A stretch of 64,000 nt of DNA from Luidia sarsii (GCA_949987565.1 OX465119.1:12748119-12812118), one strand, 5' to 3'. Counted from the first letter of the stretch, positions 1-11,175 are shown. Program-made: numbers and translations. Notes: generated from the letters alone by a model not told the origin.

Positions 1-154
1 CAAACTTAGACCAATGGGCACTGGACCAGTGGACCCAGTCCAGTCATTCAGGCATTGGTCTGGCAGACTCCATGAACCAAACTAGACCAATGGGCACTGG
101 ACCAGTGGACCCAGTCCAGTCATTTAGGCATTGGTCTGGCAGACTTCATGAACC
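1..154. repeat. 77-bp tandem duplication
   Basis: Two consecutive copies of a 77-bp unit start at 1 and 78 and differ at a few positions. The unit contains an inverted pair, AGACCAATG near its start and CATTGGTCT later, so each copy can fold. TACATGTAC palindromes follow directly to about 185. Confidence 0.85.
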
Positions 155-321
155 ATGCACATGTACTGTACATGTACATGTACATTAATTGTAGATGCTA
201 TTAGTTGAACACTTTTGTAGTTTTGTACACATATTTATCTATTCGATAAAAAATAAAAAGATTCCCATCTTTTCCAATTACACACTTGCAGTTCCATACA
301 TCACATACAGTTCCATACATC

Positions 322-390
322 ACTCTGCCTTTGAGAAAGGTCCTGCTAGGATCGAAATGTCAGGCCCACTAAATTTTAAGATTTCCATAC
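322..390 (+). repeat. Family B repeat (GAAACGTCAGGC hairpin repeat), partial
   Basis: This is a copy of the dispersed family whose core reads CCTTTGAGAAAGGTCC, a short loop, then GGATCGAAAYGTCAGGCC. The GGTCC and GGATC segments pair around TGCTA. The same core recurs at least a dozen times in the window in both orientations. The TCAGTAAGCAGTTTGCAAC tail of fuller copies is missing here. Confidence 0.8.
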
Positions 391-406
391 ATGTTATATT
401 AACTCA

Positions 407-610
407 TTAGTCCTTGAGTGGATTTCACAAACTAAGCCCTGCGATGTACCGGTATCGTAACTCAACTTACGTCGTATAACCCATTGCAAATTTTGATGGG
501 TCATAAATTACCGGTATGGTTTCTGTGCATCGCTCATCAACCTGCCACTTATCGAAAGTTGCGATGAGATTGACGAAATGGACAACAGGTCATGCATTCT
601 TGAACAGTCC
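407..610 (+). repeat. Family H repeat (GGATTTCACAAA hairpin repeat)
   Basis: A segment beginning GGATTTCACAAA and containing TGGTTTCTGTGCATCGCTCATC matches a second copy at about 53948-54085 by eye. Both contain several imperfect inverted segments of the TAAGTTACGAT type, as expected of a folding MITE. No coding potential was seen. Confidence 0.6.
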
Positions 611-1555
611 AATTCCAATTGAAGCGGGCTGTCACTTGTCAACGACTTCCTGTGCTACAATGGTAAAGCTTGCTCTAGTTCTGTCTCCCGTCTCTTGTCT
701 ATGGCCTCGCTGTTATATTTTGTAATCCTCTTTAACTGGAGTACCCTCCATGTTATCCAAGGGGCCTATTACGTGTACATGTACATTTACCTGTTTGTGT
801 GTAGTTTAATTGATCCAACTCTCTCCTTTTTTTTCACGCTGTGGTCAACCTGCTCAAACAAAATGACCTTGAGTTTTGTCCTCAGCTCCCCCCCCTAATA
901 ACCGTCACCCCCCTCCCCCTCAAGAAAAAAAAACAACAGTGGTCACATGCACGTGCCATGCGTGTACACTGCACTGATCAATGTTTGTCACGTGCCAAGA
1001 CGGCAACCTCCTTCTTGACTGCAGTTATTAGGTACCAGGTACCCCCACACCTCTTTCATCGATTGTCCAGAATGGTCTGCAAAACTCCTCTCCCCCCCCC
1101 TCCTTCTCATCTCGGACAATAGGTCAACCATCAGTGACATGGAGGGATTAGATTATGACCAGTGAGAGTTGGGTGAGCGCACCTCGCCAGACTGATCAGC
1201 GGTCAGTATTGAGCCCCGTGAACCCCCCCCCCCCCCTCCTCTTCCCCTCGCCCCTTTCCATTCATCAGGGGTAGAGTTTAATCCCATCGACAAACAAGAA
1301 GCCTTACTACCAGGGGAACCCTGGAACATAGACATCACCTTATCGAACGGAGACACGGAGAGACAGATAGAGGGAGAGAGAGAGAGAGAGAGAGAGAGAT
1401 AAACCCCCCAAAAAAGTTGTCAGGAGTTTTTGAGAAGAAAAAAAAAGCAGTCAACCGCAGTAGACGCCGGCTTTGGTCTCTCGTTTGCTCTCGTTCCATT
1501 CCTCTCTCTACCAACCCTCTCGCTACCAACCCCCCTAATACTGAGGAGGGTCAAA
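611..1555. other. Upstream non-coding sequence with a GA microsatellite
   Basis: No gene is recognised. The stretch holds short poly-C runs (about 889-897, 1090-1098, 1227-1240) and an interrupted GA dinucleotide tract at 1371-1399. The short open frames are not conserved-looking and overlap these repeats. Confidence 0.5.
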
Positions 1556-2401
1556 GCTGCCGTTTTGTTGTGTTGTGTGGACGGGCACACCGCCTCTGAT
1601 CAGAGGAGAGTCTGCAGTTTGTGGTGGATGCTGTGCCGCTGCATTGACTGTGCAGTCCCGGCTGCCTCTGTTCAGTGTGTACGGACTGTATAGTGTAGGT
1701 GATTGTATTATGTGTGTGTGCACGGTTGCATGCGCTGTGTGTGCACACGATTTAGGATTTGTTCACTCTTCACTCGTTTGTGTGCAGCAGTAGCGCACAC
1801 AACCCGGCCAGCCTGCCTCCTGTGCTGCGCTGGTGTGGAAGACCGGCATGTCGTGCTGACGCGCACAAACTCACACACACACATCAGATACACACGGACA
1901 GTCGGTGGCCTTGCGTGTGTGCAGCAGAGGTGTACGCTTGGAAACTTGGAGCAGCGGGCGCATTGCCTACTCTGCTCTCTCTTACTCTCTCTCTCTCGGC
2001 TCGTGTCATCGTCGGCGCCCGTCTTGCCCGGCAAGAGTCAACTGGTTAGGCACAAAGGCCAGCCGCGCATCTCTTCAATCGCACCGCCCTCTCTCCGTCT
2101 CCTACTGCCAGGCAGCAACAGACAGGAAGCCACTTCCGTCGCGGCTCCGGGCTGGTCTTTTTGGGACGGCCGCCTCTGTCTGGATTTTTTTTTTTTTTAT
2201 AATTCGTACATTTTTGTGTGTGTGTGTGTCTTCGCTCTTTTGGGAGGAGCGGGGTGGTGGTGTTGTGGCAAGTGTTGGACACGGGGAGACGAGAGGTGAT
2301 CACCGTCTCGTTTTGCGGATCGGCCACTGCCTTGCTGTTGATTCTGGCCGTTTCCTTCGGCAACGGTGCCGTAGAGACATCACTCCGCTCCGCCTCCCTC
2401 T

Positions 2402-2492
<91 letters not shown>

Positions 2493-3632
2493 CACCCATC
2501 GCTTTTACCAAGATGCAGTGCAACATATTGTGATTGTGTTTGCTCTGTTCTGCTGTGATGGCTTGCCCCTTCCGTAGTCCACCTCGCCCCTCCTCCTCCT
2601 TGACTTTCTACCTGTTGAACTGATTCCTCTGCTCTCTCCAAAAGCGGGGGAGGGCCCCTCCTGTCTGACCCCCTCCCTCCCGCTCTCTCCCTCCCTCCCT
2701 CTCTCTCTCTCTCCCTCCATCCCTCTCTCTCCCTCTCTCTCTCTCCCTCCCTCTCTCCCCCTCCCTCCCCCTCCCTCCCTTCTCTCATGAGTACGCGGAC
2801 AAGGACCCCTTCTGCCGGCTTTGTGGTCGAGTGATGTCCTCCGTCATTCTCACCAGGGAAGAGATGATGAGATACCATCGGATACCGCCATTGTCTGGAG
2901 CTTTGCATTTTGGGATGACAATCAGTGCACACCTACAGATGCCCACTTGGCTGTTCAAGACATAAAACAACCTCAGGATTGCCGCCTCCTTAAAAATCTG
3001 AAAGCAAAACCCGTCTGTACTTTGGTGGAATCGTTTACGTCATCTTATTCCATGGAAACTGGATTTTTTTTTTCTATTTGAGTGGGATCTGGATTGCGGA
3101 GGAGTTTTGCCATTGAGCGTGGAGATACATACATTGTATACCAGCACGTTTGTTGTCAACTGTGTTTTTCTTATGAAGAGATTCACCCCCCCCTCTCCCA
3201 ATTAAGCATAAATTCCTGGTACACAGCAACTCACTTTCATGGAATTTTTGTATGGACCTCTTCCGCCCGCAACTCTATCTTATCAGTTAGAGCTGTGTCC
3301 CCGGGGATTTGTTCCTCTTGTTGAAGCCGCTCCAAACAGTTCCGCTTTGGTGACAAGTATAAGGGACTGACCGATCGACCAAGCAACTGACCCGGACTCC
3401 ACGATGGAAGGATTCTAATCCGAGGAAGTGCCTTCAGTTTTGAAAGAAAGAAAAAAAATAAACAAAAACAGTCAAGGTGTTCACCTGATCATCCGAAGAG
3501 GAGAGGCAAACGTCGCTTACTGTACAACCGCCCCCCCCCCCCTAGTTTGGTCGTGTCTACCCCTGAGATCCCTCCCCCTGGGTGGGATCAGAGGGGTGGG
3601 GAGGTGGGTGAACCAGTGGCGGCTCTCTGCCT
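1556..3632 (+). promoter_or_regulatory. Probable promoter and 5' UTR zone of the long PDE7 transcript
   Basis: This lies immediately upstream of the first coding exon and is less invaded by dispersed repeats than the following intron. It contains TG/GTGT-rich sequence (about 1560-2000), a CT dinucleotide tract (2411-2484) and a C/T-rich stretch (2650-2780). Several short upstream ATG frames lie before 3633. No clear TATA box or initiator was assigned, and the transcription start is unknown. The role is inferred from position only. Confidence 0.35.
2411..2484. repeat. (CT)n microsatellite
   Basis: An uninterrupted CT dinucleotide run of about 74 bp, preceded by a poly-C run and followed by TATCTATC. 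It may lie within the 5' UTR or promoter of the long PDE7 transcript. Confidence 0.95.
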
Positions 3633-3695
3633 ATGGGGCGGTCAATCTTGGACATCGGACAAATTATGAACGCTGAGGAGGAGGATGAGGTCGAT
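3633..3695 (+). CDS. PDE7: PDE7-like phosphodiesterase, first coding exon of the long isoform
   Basis: Candidate N-terminal exon. The frame opens at ATG 3633 after an in-frame TGA at 3609, has a second in-frame ATG at 3666 (a better -3 base, A), encodes a peptide ending NAEEEDEVD, and stops at a consensus donor GTGAGT at 3696. It ends in phase 0, as needed to join the exon at 34064, which begins in phase 0 with the RRGGIS codons. The 21 residues are acidic at the end and match no named domain. Vertebrate PDE7A N termini vary in the same way upstream of RRGAIS. Exon assignment is an inference from phase, donor quality and the preceding in-frame stop; the intron would be 30.4 kb. The main alternative is an unrelated upstream frame, with the true first exon elsewhere in the intron. 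Confidence 0.55.
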
Positions 3696-4049
3696 GTGAG
3701 TACCCCCCCAAAAAAAATGTTTTAATGCATAATTGTCGTGTATTTATATTCAATTGTGATTTTCGTATGTGAACCACAATGTCACCATTCACCAGACGTA
3801 TTTTGAAACTGAAATGGAACCGGCAGATGGTCTGGTCTTTCTACACTCACTATTTGGCTTCTGATGATCATAAAAGTTTTATTGCTGCCGCGTTTAGAAT
3901 TTGAGCGCTCCTGTCAAAGCCTTTAGCGGGCACGTAATGTACATGCATGTACCGGTAGTTATTGTGCCTTGCTAATTATGTGTGCACGTTATTTAGATAC
4001 CCTCCTCCTGTCTTAGGGTTGTGCCAGCACAGCCAAACAAACAAAAAAA

Positions 4050-4520
4050 GGGTTAGGAGGAACGTTTGCACTCACGAATATAAACAATTCAAAAAATTGG
4101 CAAAGAAAATTTTGACCTTTTTGTTTTTGGTGTTCATGTCCACACAGGACAAAAAATCGCGAGCCGTGGTTAGCAGTTGTGGTCAAAATGATGGTGTGCC
4201 CTTGAGGGTGACATATAAACAAGCACACTTAAACACTTCCTGCCAGTCAGAGCGCGAGTGGTGCATCGTGGGATTAAGAAATCCAGTGGGATTCAGCGGA
4301 TCGTCCCCACGCAAATTAATGCAATTATTTGGAAAAGTGTCATTAATAGTGGAGTCCGAATTGCGATTCAAATCCCCCTTATAATTGCGTATAAATTACA
4401 TGCTACATCAATGTACACACATGTACCGGTACACTGTATATCCACACACACACACACACACAGGTGGAGTTTGAATCGCGATTCAAATCGCAATCCACAT
4501 AATCACGTTTACTTTGGACA
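4050..4520. mobile_element. Family C MITE (AATCGCGATTCAAA element)
   Basis: One of at least six copies of a non-coding element marked by ATCGCGATTCAAATCGC-type palindromic segments, AAAAAATCGCGAGCCG, a CTTCCTGCCAGTCAGAGCGC block, and AGTGGAGTCCGAAT near the other end. A CA microsatellite (about 4443-4462) lies inside the copy. Other copies are near 6830, 12536, 35950, 52325 and 56003. No transposase frame was seen, so it would be non-autonomous. The superfamily is not assigned. Confidence 0.7.
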
Positions 4521-5204
4521 GTGGAGGCGATCCTAATGCCCCCCCCCCCTGATTCCCGATCCTAAAATGCATTATCGCGATGTCATGCTTTGCAAACAGT
4601 CACGACCATACCTGTTGAAACGTTAATGTGTGCACTACATGTACCTTCCGGAGCGAGCGTACATGTGCATGAACGCCGTGCACAGATAAACGCTTTTCCC
4701 AGCAATGTACACACAATTACAGTATATTGACCCAGTGTTTAAACGGATTAGAGCGTAGTGGTAGTGGCCATACAGTACATGTACACCCATGCATTGTTCG
4801 GGTTGCTATCCCCTTCGTAACTTGTGTACACACGTGCAAATTATATCTGATTGGGTTTTTTTGGGGGGGGTCTCTCCCAGCCCTGGCTTAAGTACAGGGA
4901 ACAGCAAAGCAAATTGATACTACATGTAGCTTCCAAGGCTTTCAAGTTCTTAAAAAAAAAAAAAAAAAAAACTGCTGACGCAAAGTGATAGATGCTTAGC
5001 GACTTCTTTGGTGGGTACCAGCTGCACTTGCTGCATGCTTGCAGTGCAGTTTTGTGGCGGGTTACCAGCTTTGTCTCACATTTGGTTGGACTTCTGTTTT
5101 GCTTAGCAAACATTGATATCAACTCTGAGGAGTCTGACCAGTGTACATGTAATTTTCTGTCTGTAAAAAATAAATAAAATGATCCTAAAAAAGAAAGGAA
5201 GGGA

Positions 5205-5365
5205 TCTCAAGTCTCAAAATGTAGTGGGCCTGACGTTTTGATCCTAGCAGGACCTTTCTCTCTGCCTTTGAGAAAGGTCGAAACGTCAGGCCCACTACTT
5301 TTTGAGATTTGCATTTTGGTAATTTTAGTCAATAAGCCGTTTGCAACATTTTGGTATATCAGAGA
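5205..5365. repeat. Family B inverted pair
   Basis: A minus-oriented B core (about 5222-5262) abuts a plus-oriented copy (about 5262-5360), forming a head-to-head inverted pair. The plus copy carries the common tail TTTTAGTCAATAAGCC, GTTTGCAACATTTTGGTATATC. Confidence 0.75.
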
Positions 5366-5764
5366 TCTCAAGTCCCGAAAAAAGGCTTTTTAGAAGTATC
5401 AAAGAGAGAGGAGTTTCTGTAGTAAGTCAATAATTTTGTCTGCAGTCCATGTAATTAAATTTTAACCAGTGTGAGTGTCGTACATGCCATCCCGCCCGAG
5501 CTGCCTGATTTTTTTGGTCAGCAGGCAATCGGGCAAAGCGCTGAGCACTCGGTGCTTATTACGCCGAGTTGGGCAAACCCTCATTGCATTACATACACTT
5601 TCCTCAGATGCAAACATAATGATATCTCAATGCCATTTTCGGTCTCTTATTTCATAACAACTCTCTAGGAATGCGCCTAGTCCTACAAAATAATGTAAGA
5701 ACAATTTGTAAAGAAAATTCATTTCTTAGGATTAAAAAAGTCCTCCCTGGACTTTTTTTTTTTC

Positions 5765-5920
5765 CAGGACTGATGTTTCAATCCTAGCAGGACCTTTCTC
5801 AAAGGCAAAAGAGGCAAAAATGTAGCAATTTGCAAAAAAAAAAAAATTATCATAAAGAATCTCAAAGTCAGAGGGCCTGACATTTTGATCCTAGCAGGAC
5901 CTTTCTCAAAGGCAAAGTAC
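5765..5920 (-). repeat. Two partial family B repeats
   Basis: Two minus-oriented copies of the B core, each reading GATCCTAGCAGGACCTTTCT or its close variant (about 5770-5812 and 5870-5917), separated by an A-rich stretch. Confidence 0.75.
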
Positions 5921-6829
5921 TTTATTTCCCCATGTGCCTAACACTGGCCCTGAAGATTTAGGGGGCTGAAGATTATAGGGGGCTGGGGGTAAGTCAAAAG
6001 AAAGGATTGAAATGCCACAGTTAGGGCAAGGGTTGCTCATGAAAATCTGGGCACATGCACGCCCAGCGAGGCTGCATGCACTGGCATTCATAATGCAACG
6101 GACATGTACATGGACATGTACGTGTTACATGTTCACGAGACTGTTCATTGCTTCTTGTGAAATGCACACTTGTGGACAGAGTTGAATAATCATCAGACCT
6201 GAAGCTGAACCTAATTTGGGAAGGAAAACCCCCCCCCCCCCCCAGAATACAAGGTATGTTACAGCATATTGTACTAGGTCAGGTTTTTTTCTTTCTTTCC
6301 TCATTTTGGGGCTGGTTAATTAGTCAGAATGTGCCCTCCCTGTAATGACGCTCGTTACCAGTTCCAATTAGTGGCGCTTCCAAGGTTAGGAATCTGCTCA
6401 TTTTGCATAATTTATTCAGACCGGGAATGCACCAAGAGACACCACTTCTTTTTTTTTCTTCTTTTTTGAGGGGGGGGGGTTGTTAAAATCTGCCTTGTTC
6501 CAATTCTGCAATTGTACAATGATCATCTAAACAGAGCTCTATTTCAACTGTACATATGTTCATCCTTTCAGAGGCTTTTCTGCCATCCCAGGTAGGCATA
6601 CATGTACCTTTACCTGGTATTTGTTCTGATTTCGTTTGTTTTGGCAAGCCAGATCTCACAGAGAAGCAAATTTTTGAGACAAGATCTTTCAGCCAACTTG
6701 ACAATAAACAATTTGAAATCTCTGTCTATAATGGGGACTGGGTAAGCCCTTTCCAAACAATAACATAGTGGGTGGTGGATTGTAAAGGAACAACCCAAGG
6801 GCATGGGATGGGGACTAGACCCACTAATT

Positions 6830-7066
6830 CTTAAGGCTAGTCTCAAATTTAGTCCCATGGTGCTATAAGAGCCGTTCCCACTATGAAAATAATCGCGATT
6901 TGAATCGCGATTCAAAAACACTCTTAGTGGAGTCCGAATCATGATTCAAATCCCGCTAATAATCGCGTTTATTGTGTCCCCACACGCAAAAATAGTGGAG
7001 TTTGAATCGCGATTCAAATCGCGATCCAAATAATCTAATTTATTTGGTGTAGTGGGAATAGCCCTA
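6830..7066. mobile_element. Family C MITE, short copy
   Basis: Contains TCGCGATTTGAATCGCGATT, AGTGGAGTCCGAATCATGAT and a second AGTGGAGTTTGAATCGCGAT block, flanked by GTTCCCACTATG and TAGTGGGAATAGCCCT. The flanks GTTCCCACTA and TAGTGGGAA form inverted ends. The internal CTTCCTGCCAGTCAGAGC block is missing. Confidence 0.7.
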
Positions 7067-7129
7067 CTGAGAGAAAAAAATGATCAGTCACTTTGTGATC
7101 CTAATTTAAGAGGTACGATATTATGATTT

Positions 7130-7300
7130 TCAGTCAATACAAAAGAAACTGTTGCAAACTGCTCTCTGACTAAAATGACCTGCGATACATAAGTCATAAA
7201 AGTTAGAGGGCCTGACGTTTTGATCATAGCAGGACCTTTCTCAAAGGCAAATCCTGCTAGGATTGAGACGTCAGGCCCTCTCCTCTAACTTGAGGGATAA
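7130..7300. repeat. Family B inverted pair
   Basis: The minus-strand tail and core (CTGTTGCAAACTGCTC to CAAAGGCAAA) run straight into a plus-strand core (TCCTGCTAGGATTGAGACG, TCAGGCCCTC), giving a folded palindromic copy. Confidence 0.75.
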
Positions 7301-7375
7301 TTTTATTCACTTCTCATGGCGCATGAACACGCATGCACTGCAGTTTGCAGTTGAAGCATGTGCATGTGACCAAGG

Positions 7376-7470
7376 CTGTTGTCGGCAAGCCTTTTGTCGA
7401 CATTGTTGTCGACAAAGAAATATTCCGACATGTCGATAAGGTTTTTCACTTGTCGACAAATGATGTGACA
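7376..7470. repeat. TGTCGACA-rich inverted motif cluster
   Basis: Several copies of TTGTCGACA / TGTCGATA-type palindromes lie within about 95 bp. No function was identified. Confidence 0.4.
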
Positions 7471-7934
7471 CTCATGTGCTCCCCAACAATGTGGCTCTTG
7501 CATACCGGTAATTCCAGGGAACAACACACAGGGTGTCAGTCTTGCTTGGCACAGAAATGAGCAACGCATTGGCAATTCCAGACAGCCATAGCTCACCATC
7601 AGTCGTCTGGAAATCTTTAACTCGTCCATCCTCCCCCAAAACACACCCCCTCCCTCGCAACCTGCTGCCTCCCCCCCTCCCTTCCTCCCTCCTCACAAAA
7701 GAATCTTGCCCTCCCCGAAAGAACCAACAAAAGTTTCTCAGTTGTGGCAGGGAGCACTGGCCTGTTAACGAGATGAAACTGGTTGCAATGCTCCTCTGAG
7801 GAAGAAAAGATAAAATCTCGGGGAGAAAAAAAGCCATTCTAATGAGAAAAAAAGACAGTTAGGGGGATACAATTGCCTCTTTCAATTCACATTTTGTCAT
7901 CTCTTGTCCCTTTCAATCTCGTCCTTCCTCCTTC

Positions 7935-8130
7935 GGAACCGACTTAGAAACCGGGCCAGCCTTCTCACTTCACCCCTCTCCCCACCCCCTCTCTCCCCAC
8001 CCCCTTCTCCACCCCTCACTCTTGTCAATCTAGTTTCCCCCAAAATGTGAACTGACTTTAGAAACAGGGCCAGCCTTCTTTCTTCCCCCTCTCCCCACCC
8101 CTCCCCCTTCTCAATTCCCCTCCGGGCCAG
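7935..8130. repeat. Diverged tandem duplication in C/T-rich sequence
   Basis: The block GACTTAGAAACCGGGCCAGC near 7942 recurs as GACTTTAGAAACAGGGCCAG near 8054, each followed by C/T-rich sequence with CTCTCCCCACCCC. Confidence 0.55.
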
Positions 8131-8382
8131 CTTTCCCCTTGCCCCACCTGTCCTCTCTGCACCCCCCTTCCCCCCATCACCCTCCCCGCATCCCCCCTCT
8201 CCATCCCCCAGAAGATTCCCCAGGTCGGCCAATCAATGGCAAAGTACAAATCAGATTACATTGAACCGAGAGACTCATTATGGACATATTATGGACTGCC
8301 AATCTTGAAATGGTCCTGAATTGGGCTTGAGTGTAGCAGCACTGGATATGCTGCATCATTGTGGATCTTTTAGTTTCTCCCC

Positions 8383-8792
8383 TTTCCTCTCTCTCTCTCT
8401 CTCTCCTTCCCTCTCTACTTGCCTCTCTCCCCTGTCTCCTCTTCCCTCTCTCCTTCCCTCTCTCCTTCCCTCTCTCCTTCCCTCTCTCCTTCCCTCTCTC
8501 CTTCCCTCTCTCCTTCCCTCTCTCCTTCCCTCGCTCCTTCCCTCTCTCCTTCCCTCTCTCCTTTCCTCTCTCCCTCACCCTCTCCTCCCCTCTCTCCTTC
8601 CCTCTCTCCTTCCCTCTCTCCTTCCCTCTCTCCTTTCCTCTCTCCCTCACCCTCTCCTCCCCTCTCTCCTACCCTCTCTCCTTCCCTCTCTCCTTCCCTC
8701 TCTACTTGCCTCCCCCCATCTCCTCTTCCCTCTCTCCTTCCATCTACCCCTCACCCTCTCCTTCCCTCTCTCCTTCCCTTTCTCCTTTTGTT
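8383..8792. repeat. 12-bp pyrimidine microsatellite (TCTCTCCTTCCC)n
   Basis: Tandem copies of a TCTCTCCTTCCC dodecamer with occasional variants. All three plus frames stay open, producing long serine/leucine/proline-rich spurious ORFs. It abuts an assembly gap, so its true length is unknown. Confidence 0.95.
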
Positions 8793-8800
8793 TCTCCATG

Positions 8801-9000
8801 NNNNNNNNNNNNNNNNNNNNNNNNNNNNNNNNNNNNNNNNNNNNNNNNNNNNNNNNNNNNNNNNNNNNNNNNNNNNNNNNNNNNNNNNNNNNNNNNNNNN
8901 NNNNNNNNNNNNNNNNNNNNNNNNNNNNNNNNNNNNNNNNNNNNNNNNNNNNNNNNNNNNNNNNNNNNNNNNNNNNNNNNNNNNNNNNNNNNNNNNNNNN
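8801..9000. other. Assembly gap (200 N)
   Basis: Exactly 200 consecutive N bases directly after a pyrimidine microsatellite, probably a fixed-size scaffold gap rather than a measured length. Confidence 0.98.
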
Positions 9001-9312
9001 AATTTTTTTAATTTGTAAATTTTTAATTTAAAAAAATGCAATATCTTCCACAAGTTCCACCTTTACATAAGTAAAATAAAGAATTTGTTTTCATTTTTTG
9101 AATTTGTACATTTTTAATTTAAAAATTCAATATCTTCCACCTTTACATTTTAGTAAAATTAAGAATTTGTTTTCATTTTTTTTTATTTTGTTATTTTTTG
9201 TTTAAAAATTTAATATCTTCCCCTTTTGCATAAAGTGAAATTTAAAAATTTGTTTTCATTTGTTGATTTGTACATTTTTAATTTAAAAATTCAATATCTT
9301 CCACCTTTACAT
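9001..9312. repeat. AT-rich tandem repeat, unit about 85-90 bp
   Basis: About four diverged copies of a unit containing TTTTTAATTTAAAAATTC, AATATCTTCCACCTTTACAT and AAGAATTTGTTTTCATTT. The first copy is cut by the assembly gap. Confidence 0.8.
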
Positions 9313-9576
9313 CCATGGCTTGTATCACAGTGTTACCATCCTCCATTTTCAGCACGATTGGAGCCATTACCAACTCATCCCGATCTCCTTCACCAGTTTC
9401 TCCTTCTCAGTGATGCAGTCCCCCCCCCCCCAAAAAAGAAGTATCTCCCGATGTTCTCACTTCTTTCTTTATCTTCAGTGTCACCCCTTTCATTCCCTCT
9501 CAACATTCCCATTTCCGTGGCATCTAAACCTCCTCCTCTCCGTCCCTACTGTCCATGTTTCTTCCCATACAACACT

Positions 9577-9676
9577 GGTCATAATCATACCATGGAGCTA
9601 AGAGGTCCTATGATCGTTGTTGCACAGGTCATAATCATACCATGGAGCTAAGAGGTCCTATGATCGTGTTGCACAG
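9577..9676. repeat. 50-bp tandem duplication
   Basis: Two near-identical copies starting at 9577 and 9627 with GGTCATAATCATACCATGGA and ending GATCGT(T)GTTGCACA. One base was lost in the second copy. Confidence 0.9.
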
Positions 9677-9784
9677 TTTGTCTTTCAGTCTTCTGGGTGC
9701 TTGATGAAACCCTCTTTTGCTTCCTCTCTAGTCTCTGCACATGAAAATAAGACAGGGTGCATGGTGGCATTTCTAATGAAGAGA

Positions 9785-9900
9785 CTCAGTGTATTGCGGC
9801 GACACCATGTACAAATCATCTCTTTTTGAAAGTTAGGATGGTTCCACTTCTAACCCTCTGGTTCTTTTCAGAACCACGCTCACTCACAAAAGAGCTTCAC
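9785..9900 (+). mobile_element. Histone-stem-loop-like repeat (family A), copy 1
   Basis: The left part contains GCGGCGACACCATGTACAAAT, the reverse complement of the family's terminal TGGTGTCACCGC motif. The right part holds the 16-nt hairpin GGTTCTTTTCAGAACC at 860-875 of this kilobase (9860-9875), followed by ACGCTCACTCACAAAAGAGC. The hairpin plus downstream AAAGAGCT has the layout of metazoan replication-dependent histone mRNA 3' ends. No histone coding frame lies upstream. Confidence 0.65.
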
Positions 9901-10070
9901 GTACATGTGGATGGTTTCATGGCAAACTGTCCTCTTTTTATGCGTTACTAGATGCAAACATCCTCGGCCTTCAAGGTATCCACCTCCACACAAAGTTATC
10001 GCTACATTCCTGTGCACGTGCAGCAATGCTCACCATCCAATCTGTGACCCAGTAGAACTCTACAACCTCC

Positions 10071-10083
10071 CCCCCCCCCTCTC

Positions 10084-10114
<31 letters not shown>

Positions 10115-10438
10115 CTACCTCTCTCTCTCTCTCTCTCTTTTTCTCTCTCTCTCCCCCCCCTCTCTCTCTCTCCCTCTCTCTCTCTCTCTTTTTCTCTCTC
10201 TCTCTTTTTCTCTCTCTCTCCCCCCTCTCTCTCTCTCTCTCTTTTTCTCTCTCTCCCCCTCTCTCTCTCTCTCTCTTTTTCTCTCTCTCTCCCCCCCCTC
10301 TCACTCTCTCTCCCCCTCTCTCTCTCCTCTCTCTCTCTTTTCTCTCTCTCTCCCCCTCCTCTCTCTCTCTCTCTTTTTTTCTCTCTCTCCCCCCTCTCTC
10401 TCTCTCCCCTCTCTCTCTCTCCCCCTCCTCTCCCCCTC

Positions 10439-10523
<85 letters not shown>
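10071..10523. repeat. Imperfect (CT)n tract with C and T runs
   Basis: About 450 bp of CTCTCT interrupted by poly-C and poly-T runs, ending in a cleaner CT run (10465-10523). All frames stay open, producing spurious serine/leucine- or arginine/glutamate-rich ORFs on both strands. Confidence 0.95.
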
Positions 10524-10525
<2 letters not shown>

Positions 10526-10633
10526 TTACACAACTACACAACAGAGAACAACACAAAGCTGTGCTATTTTGTTCTGACTTACTGGCTATTTATCTGGCAC
10601 ATTGTCTTGCATAAAGGGGAAAGGGGAAATCAC

Positions 10634-11175
10634 TAAGCCGCGTCCGCACTGGACTTATTTTTTACCGAGCCCGTGGGTAACATTCCAATGGGTAAATCTT
10701 CCCGGCGTCCGCACTTGGACTTTCGACTCGGGTAAACTAACCGAGACGACGCAGTAAAACTAACCGACTGGCGCGTATAAACGCAAGAGGGCGCTATGGT
10801 GGTGACCTTTCACCGGATGTAAATACCATAAAACTACTACGACACGTCGACCCTGCTCGAAAAGTAAACAACATTGTTGTATTGGGACCATGGCACGTCA
10901 CGTGGTATTTAGGGCCTCTGGCAATGCGGGGCGCCGGATGTGGTTTTTACCGAGTCGTTTACCGAGACGTCGTGTCCGGATTGGACTTTTCGGCTCGGTT
11001 AAACTGACCTGGTCAATTTAACCGGCAGAAGTTGGTCGGTTAAACTACCCACTGGAGTCGGGTAAGTTACCTGGGAGGAAAACTTTCTGGCTGTCCGCAC
11101 TGGACTTAAAATGGTCAATTTACCCATTTGCTCGGTTAGTTTACCCATTTTAAGTCCAGTGCGGACGCGGCTTTA
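10634..11175. mobile_element. MITE family E, 540 bp, with CCGCGTCCGCACTGGACTTA termini
   Basis: The left terminus AAGCCGCGTCCGCACTGGAC (from 10635) is the reverse complement of the right terminus GTCCAGTGCGGACGCGGCTT (to 11173), about 23 bp in perfect inversion. Subterminal copies of the TCCGCACTTGGACTTT type and GGTAAACTAACCG motifs repeat inside. GC content is higher than the flanks. No protein frame was seen, so it is a non-autonomous DNA transposon. The target duplication is unclear (CTA/TTA at the edges). Confidence 0.85.

Noticed and set aside
3428..3676. 82-codon frame overlapping the first coding exon
   Set aside because: It is in a different phase and ends at TGA 3674 inside the exon. 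The phase that reaches the donor with an ATG after an in-frame stop fits the downstream PDE7 exon better.
7303..7644. 113-codon minus frame
   Set aside because: No domain is recognised; it spans TGTCGACA repeats and lacks splice or start support.
8321..9031. Long frames across the dodecamer satellite and the N gap
   Set aside because: They are simple-sequence translations bridging unknown bases; no domain is visible.
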